Below are positions 1 through 13,600 of a DNA stretch of 64,000 nt, in pieces (the first letter of the stretch is position 1; each line of letters starts with the position of its first letter). Where the stretch lies: the NCBI GenBank assembly GCA_028274465.1, contig CM051458.1:82232085-82296084 (forward strand), in the 5' to 3' direction. Source of the DNA: Plantago ovata (Eukaryota > Streptophyta > Magnoliopsida > Lamiales > Plantaginaceae). The notes under the pieces were generated by a model. That model saw only the letters and a list, made by a program, of their open reading frames with translations. It had not been told where the DNA came from and did no database searches. Made by a program: the position numbers and the translations under genes.

Positions 1-300
1 TAGAGATAGCAGAAGATGCTGATGGTGAGAATGATGATGGATTAGGGATGAAAGGTGAGGTATATATAGCAGGTGGAAACTACTTTACGAAGCCCTAATC
101 GTGCTGCATGTGGGCTGGGTTCAGTTCAGGCCCAACAATCACAAACACACAACGGCCCAGACCACTCGAAGTTTATTTTCCCTTTTTTCTCATTCATTCA
201 TATATTGCCATATTGGTATCGTACTTGGAATATTTCAAGAACATTTTTACTTGGTAAAATTATATTCATCTAATTTTAGCAACATATGATTCAGTCTCAA
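1..300 (-). promoter_or_regulatory. Probable promoter of a minus-strand gene lying left of the window
   Basis: Read on the minus strand, a TATATATA stretch lies near 61-68 and precedes a short CT-rich leader that runs off the left edge. Upstream of it (90-160) are an AGCCCTAA telo-box-like motif and several GGCCCA/TGGGCT copies, the site II class common in plant ribosomal-protein and other growth-related promoters. The motifs are seen directly; that they drive a gene to the left is inference. The short ORFs here are not gene-like. Confidence 0.35.
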
Positions 301-1600
301 ACAACTTCCAAAAAAATCAGGTTTCTAAATCACAGATCATCCTATTTTTAGTACATATACTAAGATTGCCAAAGTGAAACTCATTAAAAGTTTGTTCAAT
401 CGGTTTTTGACTGAAGCAGTAGAAATGGTGTTGTAATTTGACTCTAAATAGTAAATACTATAAATGCATGTTGCATCATCTGTGACTCGGGAGTTTTTTC
501 TTGCTGGCTAGTAGCTTTATAAGATTCTTCAAGAATTCAGATTTTTTGACAGAACGTTTTGCTTCAATATTTTCTTCTTTATTTTGGTTTGTGTTTATTT
601 CCATGATCCTTTGTTCCTTTGGGACTTAAAACCTTGTGTTTGTTACTGAGTCACTGATTTTTATTTCATTTTTATTGACAGGTGCATTTCTGCTTTAATT
701 TTTACTGAAAGGTGTTGTTTTTCTTTGATTTTTACCGACCTTATGGTTAATAATAATTTAGGACATGACTTCACACAAATTTCACTAGTTAATTTTCTTA
801 AAGACCTACTTTAGATAGAGCAATGACCAACAAATTAACATCTCTTTAATTCCTTCTTCCAAAAATAGTCGGTATATATACTTTGTTTACGTCATGTTGT
901 ATTTTTTAAGCATTTTTCAGTATGTATTATATGTAAATCACTATATGACTATATAACACATGAGTATCAGTTGTTTCGCTTATTTTATATTGCACTATAC
1001 AACACATTATAGCGTCATATTATAGAACAATGGCGAAAGAATAAGCCCCAAATCCATAGTACTTGCTAACCAAACACCAGTTCATTTGTAAGTAAAGGTT
1101 TCCTCTCTGGGTTCTCCTAGTTTGAACTTCGGTGCTTCCTCTTGGTATAGAAATCTGAGCGTTAGATCAAGTCATTCAGATGTTTGCAAGAAATGGCTCC
1201 AAATCAATGAAATTAACATAAACAGCCTCTATCTCACAAAACTTTACTCATTCCTTTTATAGGTGTGCCATACAACTTTTACCCATTTCTAAAAAATTGA
1301 AGCTAAACACCACCAAGTTTGCAATAGCCTTCAGAAATCATCATAGATAACAAGTAATGTATTATGTACAAAGCAATGAAAGCTATAAATTTATGAATGT
1401 ATGTGCAATTAGATTATACTGCAATAGTTTCACAGATTAGCGTAATAGATCTTATTTGTAACTATCAGGTTTAAAATGAACCAACAGTAACATCTGTTAG
1501 ATTAGTCTGTCATCCTGGCACATCTGCATACAGTTTTACTTCCTCCGTTATCAGCAACTTGCACTAAAATTTCATGTCTTGGCCTGTTAGAAACATATCC
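301..1600. other. Intergenic, no gene seen
   Basis: AT-rich DNA with no coding signature on either strand. The right part (about 1500-1810) probably holds the 3' UTR of the minus-strand LAZ1-type gene. Confidence 0.5.
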
Positions 1601-1810
1601 ACACCTATTTATGAGGGATCAGTTGAATTTCCCTCGAGCGCTTGATGACTGACCTCGATATTTAACTCCTTTGATGGAGAAGAGACTAATGGCTTGTAAT
1701 ACAAAAATTAGCCATCAGAGGAACCATGTAAACCATCCCCATCCTGCTGCTGTCAAAAACAGTCAGTTTTGTTCCATTTCCTGTGTAGGTTGTAAAAGAA
1801 AAGAAAAATG

Positions 1811-4800
1811 TTATCTGTTCTGGAACCGGGAAGATGACCCTTTAGACTGGAAACGTGTTCGCTTCCCATCAGACAAACCACTGTCACTGACACTTCCTTC
1901 GACGATACGTTCGTCATATACATCAGAGAATTCTTTTGTGTTCGAGTTCAAAGGGACAAGATAGCTATCATCCTTGGTTTTCTTCTTATGATCCTCCTGA
2001 CGCTTCAAGTTTTCAGATATCTGATGGAAAGTCTTATTAATCGTTGCAATTCCTCGCTCAACTGGTTCAACGACGTGCGAAACTGTGAACTTCATGTCAT
2101 CAACAATCTGATAGCATGTCACAATGTCAACATTACAAGGTAAGTCGGTGAGGAAAGAATATCATGTGACAATCTAATGACTTTTCAACTCCCTGTAATA
2201 GGAGAGGTGCATATATAACCTTGTTTTGCAATTTAAAAGCTTTTTGTCCAAAACATTCTCCAGAGAGATGCTTTGCAACGTTTTTGGAAACATACCACTG
2301 CAACTTTTGTAGATGTGATGAGGTAATAGCACATCAACCAAGTTACAGGGAGGTATGACGCCATTATGCTTAATATAACAGGCAGGAGATAATACAGAAA
2401 TAAACAAAGATAACATGCAGAGACAATGATCTTACAATTTCACCACTCCCAATGACCACATCCCGAACACTCTGATGTAGTCTAGGTTTTTTCCGTTTCT
2501 CTTCATTATGAGAAATGTGCACTCTGGGAGATCTTTCGCAATCTCGAACCTCTTCCGGATCTGGTGGGGTTCCTAAAGCTGCATAATCTGCCATAACAGC
2601 AACATTTCTAACACATCTCTCCCCACGTTTGTAAGGTCTAGCTGGGAAAACGTAAAGATGCACAACAGCAGCAACACCCATCTGAATCACAGGACCAAAC
2701 ATGCAATGGCAGTGTGAGTTATAGTCTAAACAGCAGCTTATCAAAAGTGAACTAGTTTCATAACACACAGGGAACTGAGTCCCCCGTTATAGGAATTCCA
2801 TAATAAAACTCAATGACATTACATCCATCAAGATGTCTTTTACCTTTTCAACAATTTACAACTATACAAAGAAAGGTCACAGAAAATCATACAGTTAATG
2901 CCGCAGACATTCAGTATACTACAGGATACTGAGTATTTGTATCGTATTTAAGACAAAACTACATCACAGATCAGATGACTACAGGATACAATGAATTAAT
3001 ACATCACAGGATGACTACAGCAGTGACATAATCTAGATAAAGGCATGGTAGGGTAGTACTGAGTTTGGATTTTACAGTACTATTATGGAATTGTGGTGGG
3101 GTGGGGGGGGGGGGGGAGGTTAGACGATCAAGCATGTGCTCTCTTGCATACATGCAGATCATAATATAAGTTACGCCTTCAAAAGTTTTAGAACAAACCT
3201 CAATGCAGATGATGTAGTCTTGTATACGAGTTTTCAACATCTCTGCCAGTGCCCCCTAAAGGCTCCAAGAGAAATAAGGAAGGCAACTACAATTCCTTGC
3301 CACCATGTCAGGAAGACAATGGACTTAAACGTCAAAAACTTTGCCAGAGGCTTAATGGGTGCCAACTTATTCTTTGTAACCGAATAGAACTGCACTAGGC
3401 AATATAAGGCCCATGTCTGGCTGAAATTCAGAACAAGTGCCAAGTATGGATAACTGCAAAGAAACAGTAGAGATTAAGAACCAGAATAGTGTATGAGAAC
3501 AAGATTTTATCAACTTGGTAAAGTGAAGCAAGTTAACTCACGCGTATCCCCACTCAAACTTCCCTTCCCCATAAACACCAAAAAAGTTGCAAATCATCGC
3601 GAGTAGCGCACAGATCATCTTCAATATCATCTATACAAGAAAATAACATATCCAATAGTGAGATAAAGAAACACCAAAAAATAATTCGTTTCTGAAGATA
3701 GAACACTTACATACTGAACGACGCCAATCTTTACTGCTTGATAGAAGTCAGAGCCCAGCTGCCAGTCTCGTACAAAGCAATTCAAAGGGAAGGGGTGTTC
3801 AACAAGTCCATAAGCATAAGCATCATCCAGAAGGGGTGTGCTAGAGGCGACTAAGGTTTCACTTTCCATAAACTCTATGGTACTCTCCTCACCCCCTGCA
3901 AAATTTGATAAATTTTTTAGGTGTCATGTGAAACTTCTCATTGCAGAAAGAACCAAAGCAAGGCATGCCAGACTGGAGACCACACAAGCACAGAGAAGTT
4001 TAAAGATAGAGCCATTTCACTAATGCTAAATTTGTATTAACATGAAAGTATAAAAAAGTTCACAAAAGACGCAATTCTGTGAGAAAGAAATGTATGGATC
4101 TCACTTCAAAGTAATAATGAAAATAAATTTCATGTATGCTTATCAAGCTTACTTCCACATATAGGGGCCTTCATAGTATGGGTTAATATTCTCTTCGGAA
4201 GGTAACATACCACAATAACATGATTTGAGGGTCTTGCCTCTCGAACAAGAATTATGTCGATGAGACTGCCCCTTGCCTTCTCACTTGACCTTTAATTATT
4301 CTAGAAAATTATGATTTTACAGCCCTGACAAATTTAATGAGAATAATAGAACACAATACTAATCTATTATTTTGGAAAACATGTAGCTCAAGTTCAACAT
4401 CAAGATGCTCTCTGAATCTTGGATAGATTGGAGTTACAGTTAGAAAGAGGTTGTGCCAAGTCCACTGATTTAAAAGTTTTTTTAGTGACAGGGTTTTCAT
4501 TTTACCTACTTCATGAGTGTACAGCTAACAGACACGGTTAAAGATCAAGAATACCTGCTTATCTCCATCATGACAAGCTTCAGATTTTATTTGTGCACAT
4601 AGTTGAACCTTATTTTAGCTACAAGGTTTTGTCCCAAAAGTTTTTTAAGTCATATGTAGATGAAAAAGAAGTCTGCAGATTGAGGGTTTAGAGAAGACAA
4701 GAATAATGCAACTGATATGCTTTAAGATTATGTTTGGACTTAACCAGCTACTCGAATCACTGGTTCGTCTCCAAATTACAGCAAAAACGACGAATGTAAT

Positions 4801-5844
4801 GTTGGAATCATGCACAACCTGTCAGTTTGGAGTGGCAAAGGGGTGTTTCCACCACATATTACTCTTGAGGTCTCCAGAGCCAACTACAATTATAGTGTAG
4901 CTTCTAACGTTCTATACACCAAAGCTCATATAACCTTTTATTCAATCCTAGGGCCTAGGCATCAACCTATAGAATCTTTAAGCTCATCTACGACCGAAAG
5001 GGTTTTAGCTTATGCATGCTCGTATTCACAATGAGACATTTTAATAGTCGAATAAGCCAAGAGAAACACGTCAAGGATATCCCCTAAGTGATTGAAAGAA
5101 AATGATTCTAGCTCCAATTGAAACACATGGAGGATATCAGAGAAAAAGTTTGATCAGTGTACGTACCTAAGCAGGCTATGAGGTATCTCTCAAAGCAATA
5201 CAAAGCAATAGCTTCATAGCAGTCCCGTACAATTTCACAGTAGAAAGCAGCACCTGAATTTAATAGCGAAAAATACTGGCAACAGAACAAAAACATATCA
5301 AAACAGGAATTAAATGGCATATGTTTAAATGAATAAACAATAAAGAGGCAAGCACCATCAAAGACATAATCCCAATCGCTCAGATGAATAAAATGTTTTT
5401 TGTCTCGAGAGTGATAATTGCATCTAATGCACTACTAAGAGACTATAACCTCCAAACAGAAATACAAGCATTACCGATTCGAGTGCATAGACAGGCACCA
5501 TTAGAATGAGGCCAATCAAGAACCGTTGCTCCTGAAATGAATGAGAAACAGAACTATAAGTAGTACTATTATCGAACAATAAGAAAAAGAAACAAATATA
5601 AAAGGACAAGGTAAAGACGAACCGGTGGCTGATGGAATGCAGATAAATGCTCGAAGATAAGGTACAGAGAAAGAATGAGAGCCACCACAACAAATATACC
5701 AGCACTGCTAATTGCCCAACTATACAGAGACGAATTAGTCCCCACCTGCAAATTTTCAGGCCAAAATCTGGCCAACCTGTCGGTTGATTCCGCCAAATCG
5801 GCAAGGCATGGTAACAACAACAGGACCTCTTTCCACCACCTCAT
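1811..5844 (-). CDS. LAZ1 / DUF300 (OSTalpha-TMEM184) family seven-pass membrane protein, with one-base frameshift
   Basis: Exons in gene order: 5844-5623, 5531-5475, 5275-5167, 3895-3711, 3630-3542, 3453-3199, 2681-2436, 2107-1811, all with GT-AG borders. The encoded protein has an N-terminal hydrophobic segment, then family blocks such as LIGLILMVPVYALES, CYEAIALYCFERYLIACLG, EHPFPLNCFVRDW, LNFSQTWALYCLVQFY, KTRIQDYIICIE and VGSGEIIVDDMKFTVSHVVEP. Arabidopsis LAZ1 proteins act in vacuole-membrane and brassinosteroid/cell-death pathways and are about 480 residues long. The exons sum to 1460 nt, one short of 487 codons. The missing base maps to a run of five Gs on the coding strand (3252-3256 on plus). 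Six Gs would give the family-like reading FRGALAEMLKTRIQ; five give a stop 19 bases after the run. It is either a sequence error or a damaged allele. A 5' UTR intron between about 5865 and 6305 is likely. Confidence 0.9.
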
Positions 5845-6429
5845 TGCAGATCACACACAACACTTAAAAATGAATAAACTCCTTGATCAGAAAAGGCACC
5901 AACAATCCAGCTTAACTACTCCATAAATCCTCTCTATCCGCTAGTTTCCTCCGGTGCAATATATACTCTAGTGTTCATTCTATCTAGGTCAGCTAGATCA
6001 ACAGAGTACAAATCGAGAACCTACTCCTGTCAGACGAAATTAATTTCAGCAAAATCATCAGCATAACTGTACGGTAAAGGCATTCTCCTAATTCCTAACC
6101 AAAACCTCTACAAAATCATCAACTACTCATGGATTACACACAATCAGCTAACGAGATATGCAAACGTATATAGCAAATATGAGATTCCGAAACAATGAGT
6201 GCAAAAAAAGAAGCAGAAAACTCGCAGAAAGAGTACTAATCAGAAGAATATAGAATTGAATTCAGAAAGTAGCAGTGGAGTAAGATGTTGAGGTCAAAAT
6301 CAAACCTGTTGCTCTGTCGGTTTTTTTCCCCTAAAACGGAGAAGTCTCGGAGAAGAAGCAATTGGCAGTTTTAGTGGATTCTTGGAAGAAAAAAAATAAT
6401 GATGATGATATGTGTGTATGATGTATTAT

Positions 6430-9400
6430 CGATCATTGGTTTGCTTGCTTGGGTGATTGGAAACTGAAATTAATTTAGACTTTCAACAACAATACTTTCT
6501 CTCGGTGGGATAAATAAAGTTATACACTTACTGTATACGGTATAGGCACGGAACTGATTCACAATTTTTGGTCTTTATGGGCTCCTTAGATTATGTCATT
6601 ATTATTATTATAGTGTACTTTACTAACTTTATTATTGTTTCACATAAAAGGTGCAAATGTACTTTTCTTTTTTTATATATATCATAATATCATCAAAATA
6701 TTAAAGTACTAATTATTATGGCGAAAAATACACAGAGCACAAGAAATTATATTCGAAAGTCAGCTTACAAACTTACACGCTACCAAATGTGTTCACAAGT
6801 CTCAATCTCATAACTAAAATTGGAAGAGATTCAGGTTCACGGTTAACCTAATTGACCAAAGCAACGATAGATTTTAGCAGCTTCCGTTATGTACAATTAA
6901 CCTTCGGATTGGCTATCACCTGTTTATGTTCATGTATTGCTTCGTTCAATATATATAGGATCGTTTCTCACCTATTGGAAGTTTGTGGTTGTGGAAATGT
7001 TGTATATCTTCGGTCCAAATGTAGGGATCCATGACAATTAAGACTGTCAATTCATTGACAATTGGTGAGAATGAATGTTTGGGATATAAATAACTTGAAC
7101 ATATTTATCAATCGGTGACAGTGACGATTAGTGTTTGAAATATAAAAAAATCATCAATAGTTGTTAGAGTTTTCCACGAACCACAAGTCTAGTCTCCCAT
7201 CTACGTGTTGAGCCCAACCGAAGTAATCAAGAACATGTTGTCATAACGGACTATGAAGGATATACAAAACCGTTGTAAAGACTATATGTTTGCCCCAAAA
7301 AAGGGTTGGCACGGTTACCTCCAAACTGATCTTCGACATAATATGAAGGCCCCACAAGATAGTACATGTCATTTTCTGCGTAACTTGTCCTTATGCGCTC
7401 ACCAGAAAACTTTATATTGGATCACCCATCCTAAGATTAATGCATACCAATCACACGAACTTTCAAGTTCTTATGGATGAATTTTCAAACAAGAAAGTTA
7501 TGAACCTTGTTGGTGTGAATAGTATTTTCAATTCTTTTAACTTTATGAAACTTAAAACTTTAGGGTTTTACAATATTTTGAAATAGTTTTAAGGGAATTT
7601 TACATCCACTACCCCTACTAGACACTCTAATTACGCCTAACCCCCTCTTAGTCAATCTATTACATATGGGTCCAAAATCAGCTTATTCCGTTGACCAAAC
7701 TAAATGAAAATTTTCATTTTATCCAACCAAACATGGCCTTAGCATTTTTATTTATTTGTTTTTCCTTTTTAATTTCTTTCATGTTCCTCTTTGTTCTTTC
7801 TTCTTCCTTCCATTTTTTCCTTTTTTTTCTTCTTTCCTCTTCCCTTCTCAGAACGGTGGCTGGAGCTCCGGTCATACGGAGCTACAACTCCGGTCATTCG
7901 GAGCTGTGACTAGCTCTGATCGATCGGAGTTGTGAGTCTGTGACTAGCTCCGATCATATCGGAGCTGCACAGCTCCAATCTGATCGATGTTGTTACCAGC
8001 TCGATCGGAGCTGTGGCGGCAGAGCAAATCGGAGCTGTTGCAGCTCCGATTAGCTGTTTTTTCTTTTTTTTTTTATTTTTTTTAGTGATATTTTAAAATA
8101 AAAAATTTATTAGGGCATAGTTGCAATAAAATTTGAAATTTAGAGAAGTTGTATGCCTTTCGTTGAATTATTAAGTGCCAAATTGGTAAAATTAAAGCCA
8201 AATTGGTAAAATTAATTTTTTTTTAGGCTAATGTGTAATTAATGAAAATTGGAGTTGTTTGGTCTTAGTCAGAATTCAATATTTGACCAATTGTAAAAAT
8301 ATAATTTCATTGATTTAATTCGTCAAAAGTCAAATTCGTGGATTTAGGTGTAATTAAATCTATCTAACAAGGGTGTTGGATGTAATTGTTTGACTAACGA
8401 GTGTCTATCCGTAATAACAATGACTAACAAGGGTACTATATGTAAGAAGCCCTAGTTTTAAAGATAGTCGAAGGATATGCATGTTGAATGATTATAAGAT
8501 TATATACATCAATAAAAATGTAATACATACAGTATACAATTTAGTAATTTACCAAATTAGAAAACATTAGTAATAATTGATTTCACCTTAATTCAAAATT
8601 GTATATGTATAAAATAATCACTACAAAGTGAGGATAGAGTGTAGAATAAAAGAAGTGCAACAGAGAGTCAAACAATACTAAGCTGCAATATGAATGAATG
8701 TTTGATTAGTCTAACGTCAGTGTCCGAATGAAGCAGCACAATTCTCCTTGCCTTGCTTAGCTTACACATTTCGTAGCTTCCTTCAAGTCTAAGGACCAGA
8801 AGATGTAAGGATGTAATGTGGTTTGAAATACTGTCATAAAACGCATTTCAAACCGACCCGCCTGCTATTCAGTGTACTGTTTTTAATATTACATACAAAG
8901 TTCAAGATATGCTTTTTTAAGTGAACACGCCTTATATTAAATTAAGCATTCAAAATTGCAGTGTGAAAAGACAGAACAAAGTTTAAAGTAAATAGTACAT
9001 TCAACCAAGAGGGGATAGTATCCCAAATAAAATGTAACGGTATGTGACCGATTGGTCTTCTCCAAACGTTTTCTTCCGTCCTTCTTTTGCTATATGATCA
9101 GCTATCTGGTTTTATTCTCGGTATAACTAACAATAACTTATATGTCTGTCTTTAAGCTTCAGAGGTCTATGGGTCTCTATAATTGAGTTGTCATGTTTGA
9201 ATCTAAATAAGTGGAACAAGTTGAGAGGTCTTTTGATCGATTTTTTCCTCTCTTTTTCTCTCTCTAGCCTTGTTTTATTTATTTCCATGAGAACTCTTCC
9301 AACCAATAATCAATATCTCATACTTTCATTCACAATATTCTTTTAACATTCTCCCAAAATTAGTACATCTATAAATATACCCTACTACCTACTACCTTTT

Positions 9401-10400
9401 CTTAATCCAAATTCAAACCTAATTTCTCAAACCTCTCTACTATTGACATCTCACACAACTCTGCTTGTGAGACCTATGATAAACTCAAAGCCAAACAAGG
9501 TGAACATTTATGGCATGTGTGTGCATTTGCTCGTTAGGTGGTAAACTGGCCATTATGACACTTCTTAATACTATGTTGGGTTAGGCCTGATAATTGACCC
9601 GGATCGTTACAATCCGATCAGTCCACACCCTTGGTCCGAATTTATACTCATCTGTTTTTGAGATTGTTTACGTTTGATTTTGGAACGGTTTTTTAGGGGG
9701 TTGGTATGATGAGTGTAATGTTTGGTTTAGTGGCAGGACCACAATAAAATTGTGAGATAGAAAATTGTCAAAAAAAGAAAACGTAAACACTCTAAAAAAA
9801 CGGACGAAAAAGGAATATGTAAACAATCTAAAAAAACAGATAAATATATGTTAGACCAATTTTAAAAATCTCAATCGGACTCGTTCCGATCCGAAAAAAT
9901 TATTACAAGTAAAGCATTTGGTACGGCAAGATGTGGCCATACCGAATTGGAGCCGACCAGTTGAAAATTGTTATTAGACCGGGATCTGTCCAAATCGGAT
10001 CAAAATTGATGAATCGGTCCCAAATTGTCAAGTCTACCTGAATTAATGAGACTGACTTGGTTGGTGAGATTGACGAGTACAAGTGATTATACAATATGGT
10101 CATGTTTATTATCATGGCATGACATCCCAAAACTTTAAAATTCCGCATATGATTTATAAGATGTTGAATACTAATAGTAATAGTATATTTTAGTGTAGTG
10201 CTCGAATTGTTTCTCACCGGTCCTCATCATTATATTGCACTTGAAATGGTTGACCAGTTTAACGTGATGAACTTACTGAGTAGTACTAAAAGTAATTTTT
10301 GGAATTATATGTGGTGAGTTTTAAAACACTTTGTATATGAGGGTGTAATTTGTAAATAGATCAAAGTTGCAAACCGGTACGTTTCCTTCTTTATACCCGC
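6430..10400. other. Long intergenic region with repeat remnants
   Basis: No convincing gene on either strand. It holds an AT-rich bidirectional upstream region (6430-6850), a GGAGCT/AGCTCC-rich block (7855-8060, listed separately) and more AT-rich unique-looking DNA. The open frames near 7691, 7253 and 9903 lack family similarity or coding character that I can see. Confidence 0.5.
7610..8460. repeat. Possible non-autonomous element around a GGAGCT-rich core
   Basis: The left edge (7596-7640) and the right edge read in reverse (8460-8370) share a loose pattern: TTACAT, then CTACCC or GTACCC, then TAGACACTC and a TTACG motif. This suggests degenerate inverted ends. The core at 7855-8060 holds six GGAGCT and four AGCTCC copies, with several GATCGG or CCGATC. 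No transposase and no clear target duplication are visible, so the assignment is tentative. Confidence 0.25.
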
Positions 10401-10519
10401 TTATTATTACTCACACACTACTTACGTCCCTCTCTCTCTCCACTCAGAGCTGCTGAGCTCCACCATCATAACCCTAGCCGAAATACGCGTCCGAAAGCAT
10501 TTCTCAACGGCAACAGCAG

Positions 10520-10628
10520 GTACGGTTCAACGCCCTCTCGTTCATCTCTTTAATTTGATTCAATTTTGTTGCCCTAGAACCAATTATTTCGATTTTAATT
10601 TTGTCTCTGTATTGTATTGTATTGTAAG
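10520..10628 (+). other. Probable 5' UTR intron of CARB
   Basis: A CAG|GTACGG donor follows a CT-rich leader, and a TTGTAAG acceptor lies 18 bases before the CARB start codon. Short leader introns are common in plant genes. The leader begins after a CTCTCTCTCC stretch near 10430. Not proven without transcripts. Confidence 0.45.
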
Positions 10629-10645
10629 GTGTTAAGTGTTAATCA

Positions 10646-13600
10646 ATGGAGACTCTGAACAATGTGTTATGTAAGCCTCTCCTAACCAAATTTGCACCTG
10701 CCCCAAGCACCTTCACCAAACTCTTTCATCATAGAAAGCTTGGTTATAACAAGGATTCTGTCAATTACTTTGTATCTCGCCCCTTGAAGTTGCATTGTTC
10801 CAAATCTGTGACTGATGTTAAGAGAACTGATTATTCCACCAATGACGGGGCGGGGTTCGGCTCCGAGAGAGTGGGTAAGAGAACGGATATTAAGAAGATT
10901 TTGATACTAGGAGCAGGGCCTATTGTGATTGGGCAAGCTTGCGAGTTTGATTATTCGGGTACTCAGGCTTGCAAGGCGCTTAGGGAAGAGGGGTATGAGG
11001 TGATTTTGATTAATTCGAACCCGGCTACTATAATGACTGACCCTGAGATGGCGGATAGGACGTACATTGAGCCGTTGACGCCTGAGATGGTTGAGCAGGT
11101 GCTTGAGAAGGAGAGGCCTGATGCTTTGTTGCCTACTATGGGTGGTCAGACTGCACTTAATTTGGCTGTAGCGTTGGCTGAGAGTGGTGTGCTTGACAAG
11201 TATGGTGTGGAGCTGATTGGGGCTAAGCTTGAGGCGATTAAGAAGGCTGAGGATAGGGATTTGTTTAAGCAGGCGATGAAGAATATTGGGCTCAAGACAC
11301 CGCCCTCAGGGATTGGGACTACAATGGATGAGTGTTTTGAGATTGCTGAGTGGATTGGTGAGTACCCGTTGATTATCAGGCCTGCGTTCACTTTGGGTGG
11401 AACAGGAGGTGGAATTGCTTACAACAAAGAGGAGTTTGAGGCCATTTGTAAGTCGGGTCTTGCTGCTAGTGTGACGTCTCAGGTCTTGGTGGAGAAGTCG
11501 TTGTTAGGGTGGAAAGAGTATGAGCTCGAGGTTATGAGAGACTTGGCTGACAATGTGGTGATTATTTGCTCCATTGAGAATATTGACCCTATGGGAGTTC
11601 ACACAGGGGACTCCATCACTGTCGCTCCAGCGCAAACCTTGACAGATAAGGAGTATCAGCGACTCAGGGATTATTCTATTGCTATTATCAGAGAAATTGG
11701 AGTTGAATGTGGTGGTTCAAACGTTCAGTTTGCTGTTAATCCTGCAGATGGAGAGGTGATGATAATAGAGATGAATCCCAGAGTTTCAAGGTCCTCTGCA
11801 CTGGCCTCAAAAGCAACTGGCTTTCCAATAGCCAAGATGGCTGCCAAACTATCAGTGGGTTACTCATTGGATCAAATTCCCAATGATATCACAAGGAAAA
11901 CTCCAGCCAGTTTTGAGCCTTCCATAGATTATGTTGTAACCAAGGTAATATTTTTTCTCTCTATAGTTCATGTAATATTTGTTTGTAGACAAGGTTTAAT
12001 ATTGAATTATAGACCAGGTGGCTTATTCACTTTCTAATTGCATTGTTTTGGGAATAGGATTTTCAATCACTAATTATGCAATTAGCAACTAAATTGCAGC
12101 CACATGAGCTACAATTCATCGGTAGACCTGGTCTACCTAAAAAAAATTCCCTCAGTTCATCACTTCACATTTTCGGATTCATATTTTTTCTACAATATCT
12201 GACCGACCGTCATTTTTTTTTCTTGTGTCACAATTTAGATACCCAGGTTTGCATTTGAGAAGTTCCCTGGATCAGAGCCAATTCTGACCACACAGATGAA
12301 GTCTGTTGGTGAATCCATGGCTATGGGTCGAACATTCCAAGAATCTTTCCAGAAAGCATTGCGCTCGCTAGAATGTGGCTTCGCTGGATGGGGATGTGCA
12401 AAAGTCAAGGAACTTGAGTGGGACTGGGAACTAATAAAATACAGTCTACGAGTACCTAGTCCTGACCGCATCCACTCCGTATATGCTGCAATGAAGAGAG
12501 GAATGAAGGTGGATGAAATACACGAGCTGAGTTTTATTGACAAATGGTTCCTTACCCAGCTCAGGGAACTTGTTGATGTGGAACAATATATTTCGGCAAA
12601 AAATCTGTCACAATTGGCAGAGGATGACTTTTGGGAAGTCAAGAGGAGAGGATTCAGTGACAGACAGATTGCTTTTGCTACAAACTCCACCGATGAAGAA
12701 GTTCGCTCAAAGAGATTATCACTTGGTGTCAAACCAGTATACAAAAGGGTTGACACATGTGCAGCGGAGTTTGAAGCTAATACGCCCTATATGTATTCTT
12801 CCTATGAGGTAGAGTGTGAATCAGATCCCACACAAAAGAAGAAGGTTCTCATTTTAGGTGGAGGGCCTAATCGAATTGGACAGGGCATTGAGTTTGACTA
12901 CTGCTGCTGCCATACATCGTTTGCTCTTCAGGTTTGTGCCCTTTTAGTGTCTAGGGAGCTACTCTAGTTTATTTGTTTATTATATGGTCATCCAGAAAAA
13001 ATATTTCCTCTTTGTTGAGCTTTTGCTGCGTAGTAGGCTAGATCACTAGATCACAAAGGCATTCCCCTTCAGCAGTTGGCATTATCCAGTTTGTGTTTTA
13101 CATCTATTTCCTGGTCAATTATATTTGAAGATAAAATCTTACCAAACTTTAATAAGCAACACTTAGTTCAAACCCGATTCTCCATTCTGAAGCCATTCCC
13201 TACTCCTTTCGATTATTTATTGTAGAAGAATAGTTCTGTGAGGGGGGACCCAGGATTTGAGGTTCCGGGGGGGGGGGGGGGGTGGCAAATTCTGAAAAAT
13301 AAAAAATATTACCTAAAAAAAATATTCAAATTCTAGGGGGGCGGACACCCCACAAAGCCCACCCCTGGCTCCTCCCCTGATTCTGTCCCAAGATAATATA
13401 AGTTATATGTATGCTAGACATTTCACCTGAATCCCTATGTTATCTAATCTCCCCTGCTGTCATCGCTGCACTCTTGTACATAACTATGTTTTCTAAAACC
13501 CTGAAAAGATTGTTTCCTTAAAGTATAAGATAATGTACTTGCCTCATATAATCTGAGTATCACGTTGAATATTGGGAACCATAGCCATTTGTCTGTACAA

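Noticed and set aside
3095-3118. Poly-G run as a possible G-quadruplex regulatory element
   Set aside because: It lies in a LAZ1 intron as a homopolymer-like run; low-complexity expansion is the simpler explanation.
5865-6410. Upstream exon adding residues to the LAZ1-family protein
   Set aside because: The start at 5844 already gives the usual N-terminus and length; the upstream exon appears to be leader only.
9903-10217. Minus-strand ORF of 104 codons in the CARB upstream region
   Set aside because: No family features, AT-driven composition, no plausible promoter or splice context; most likely random.
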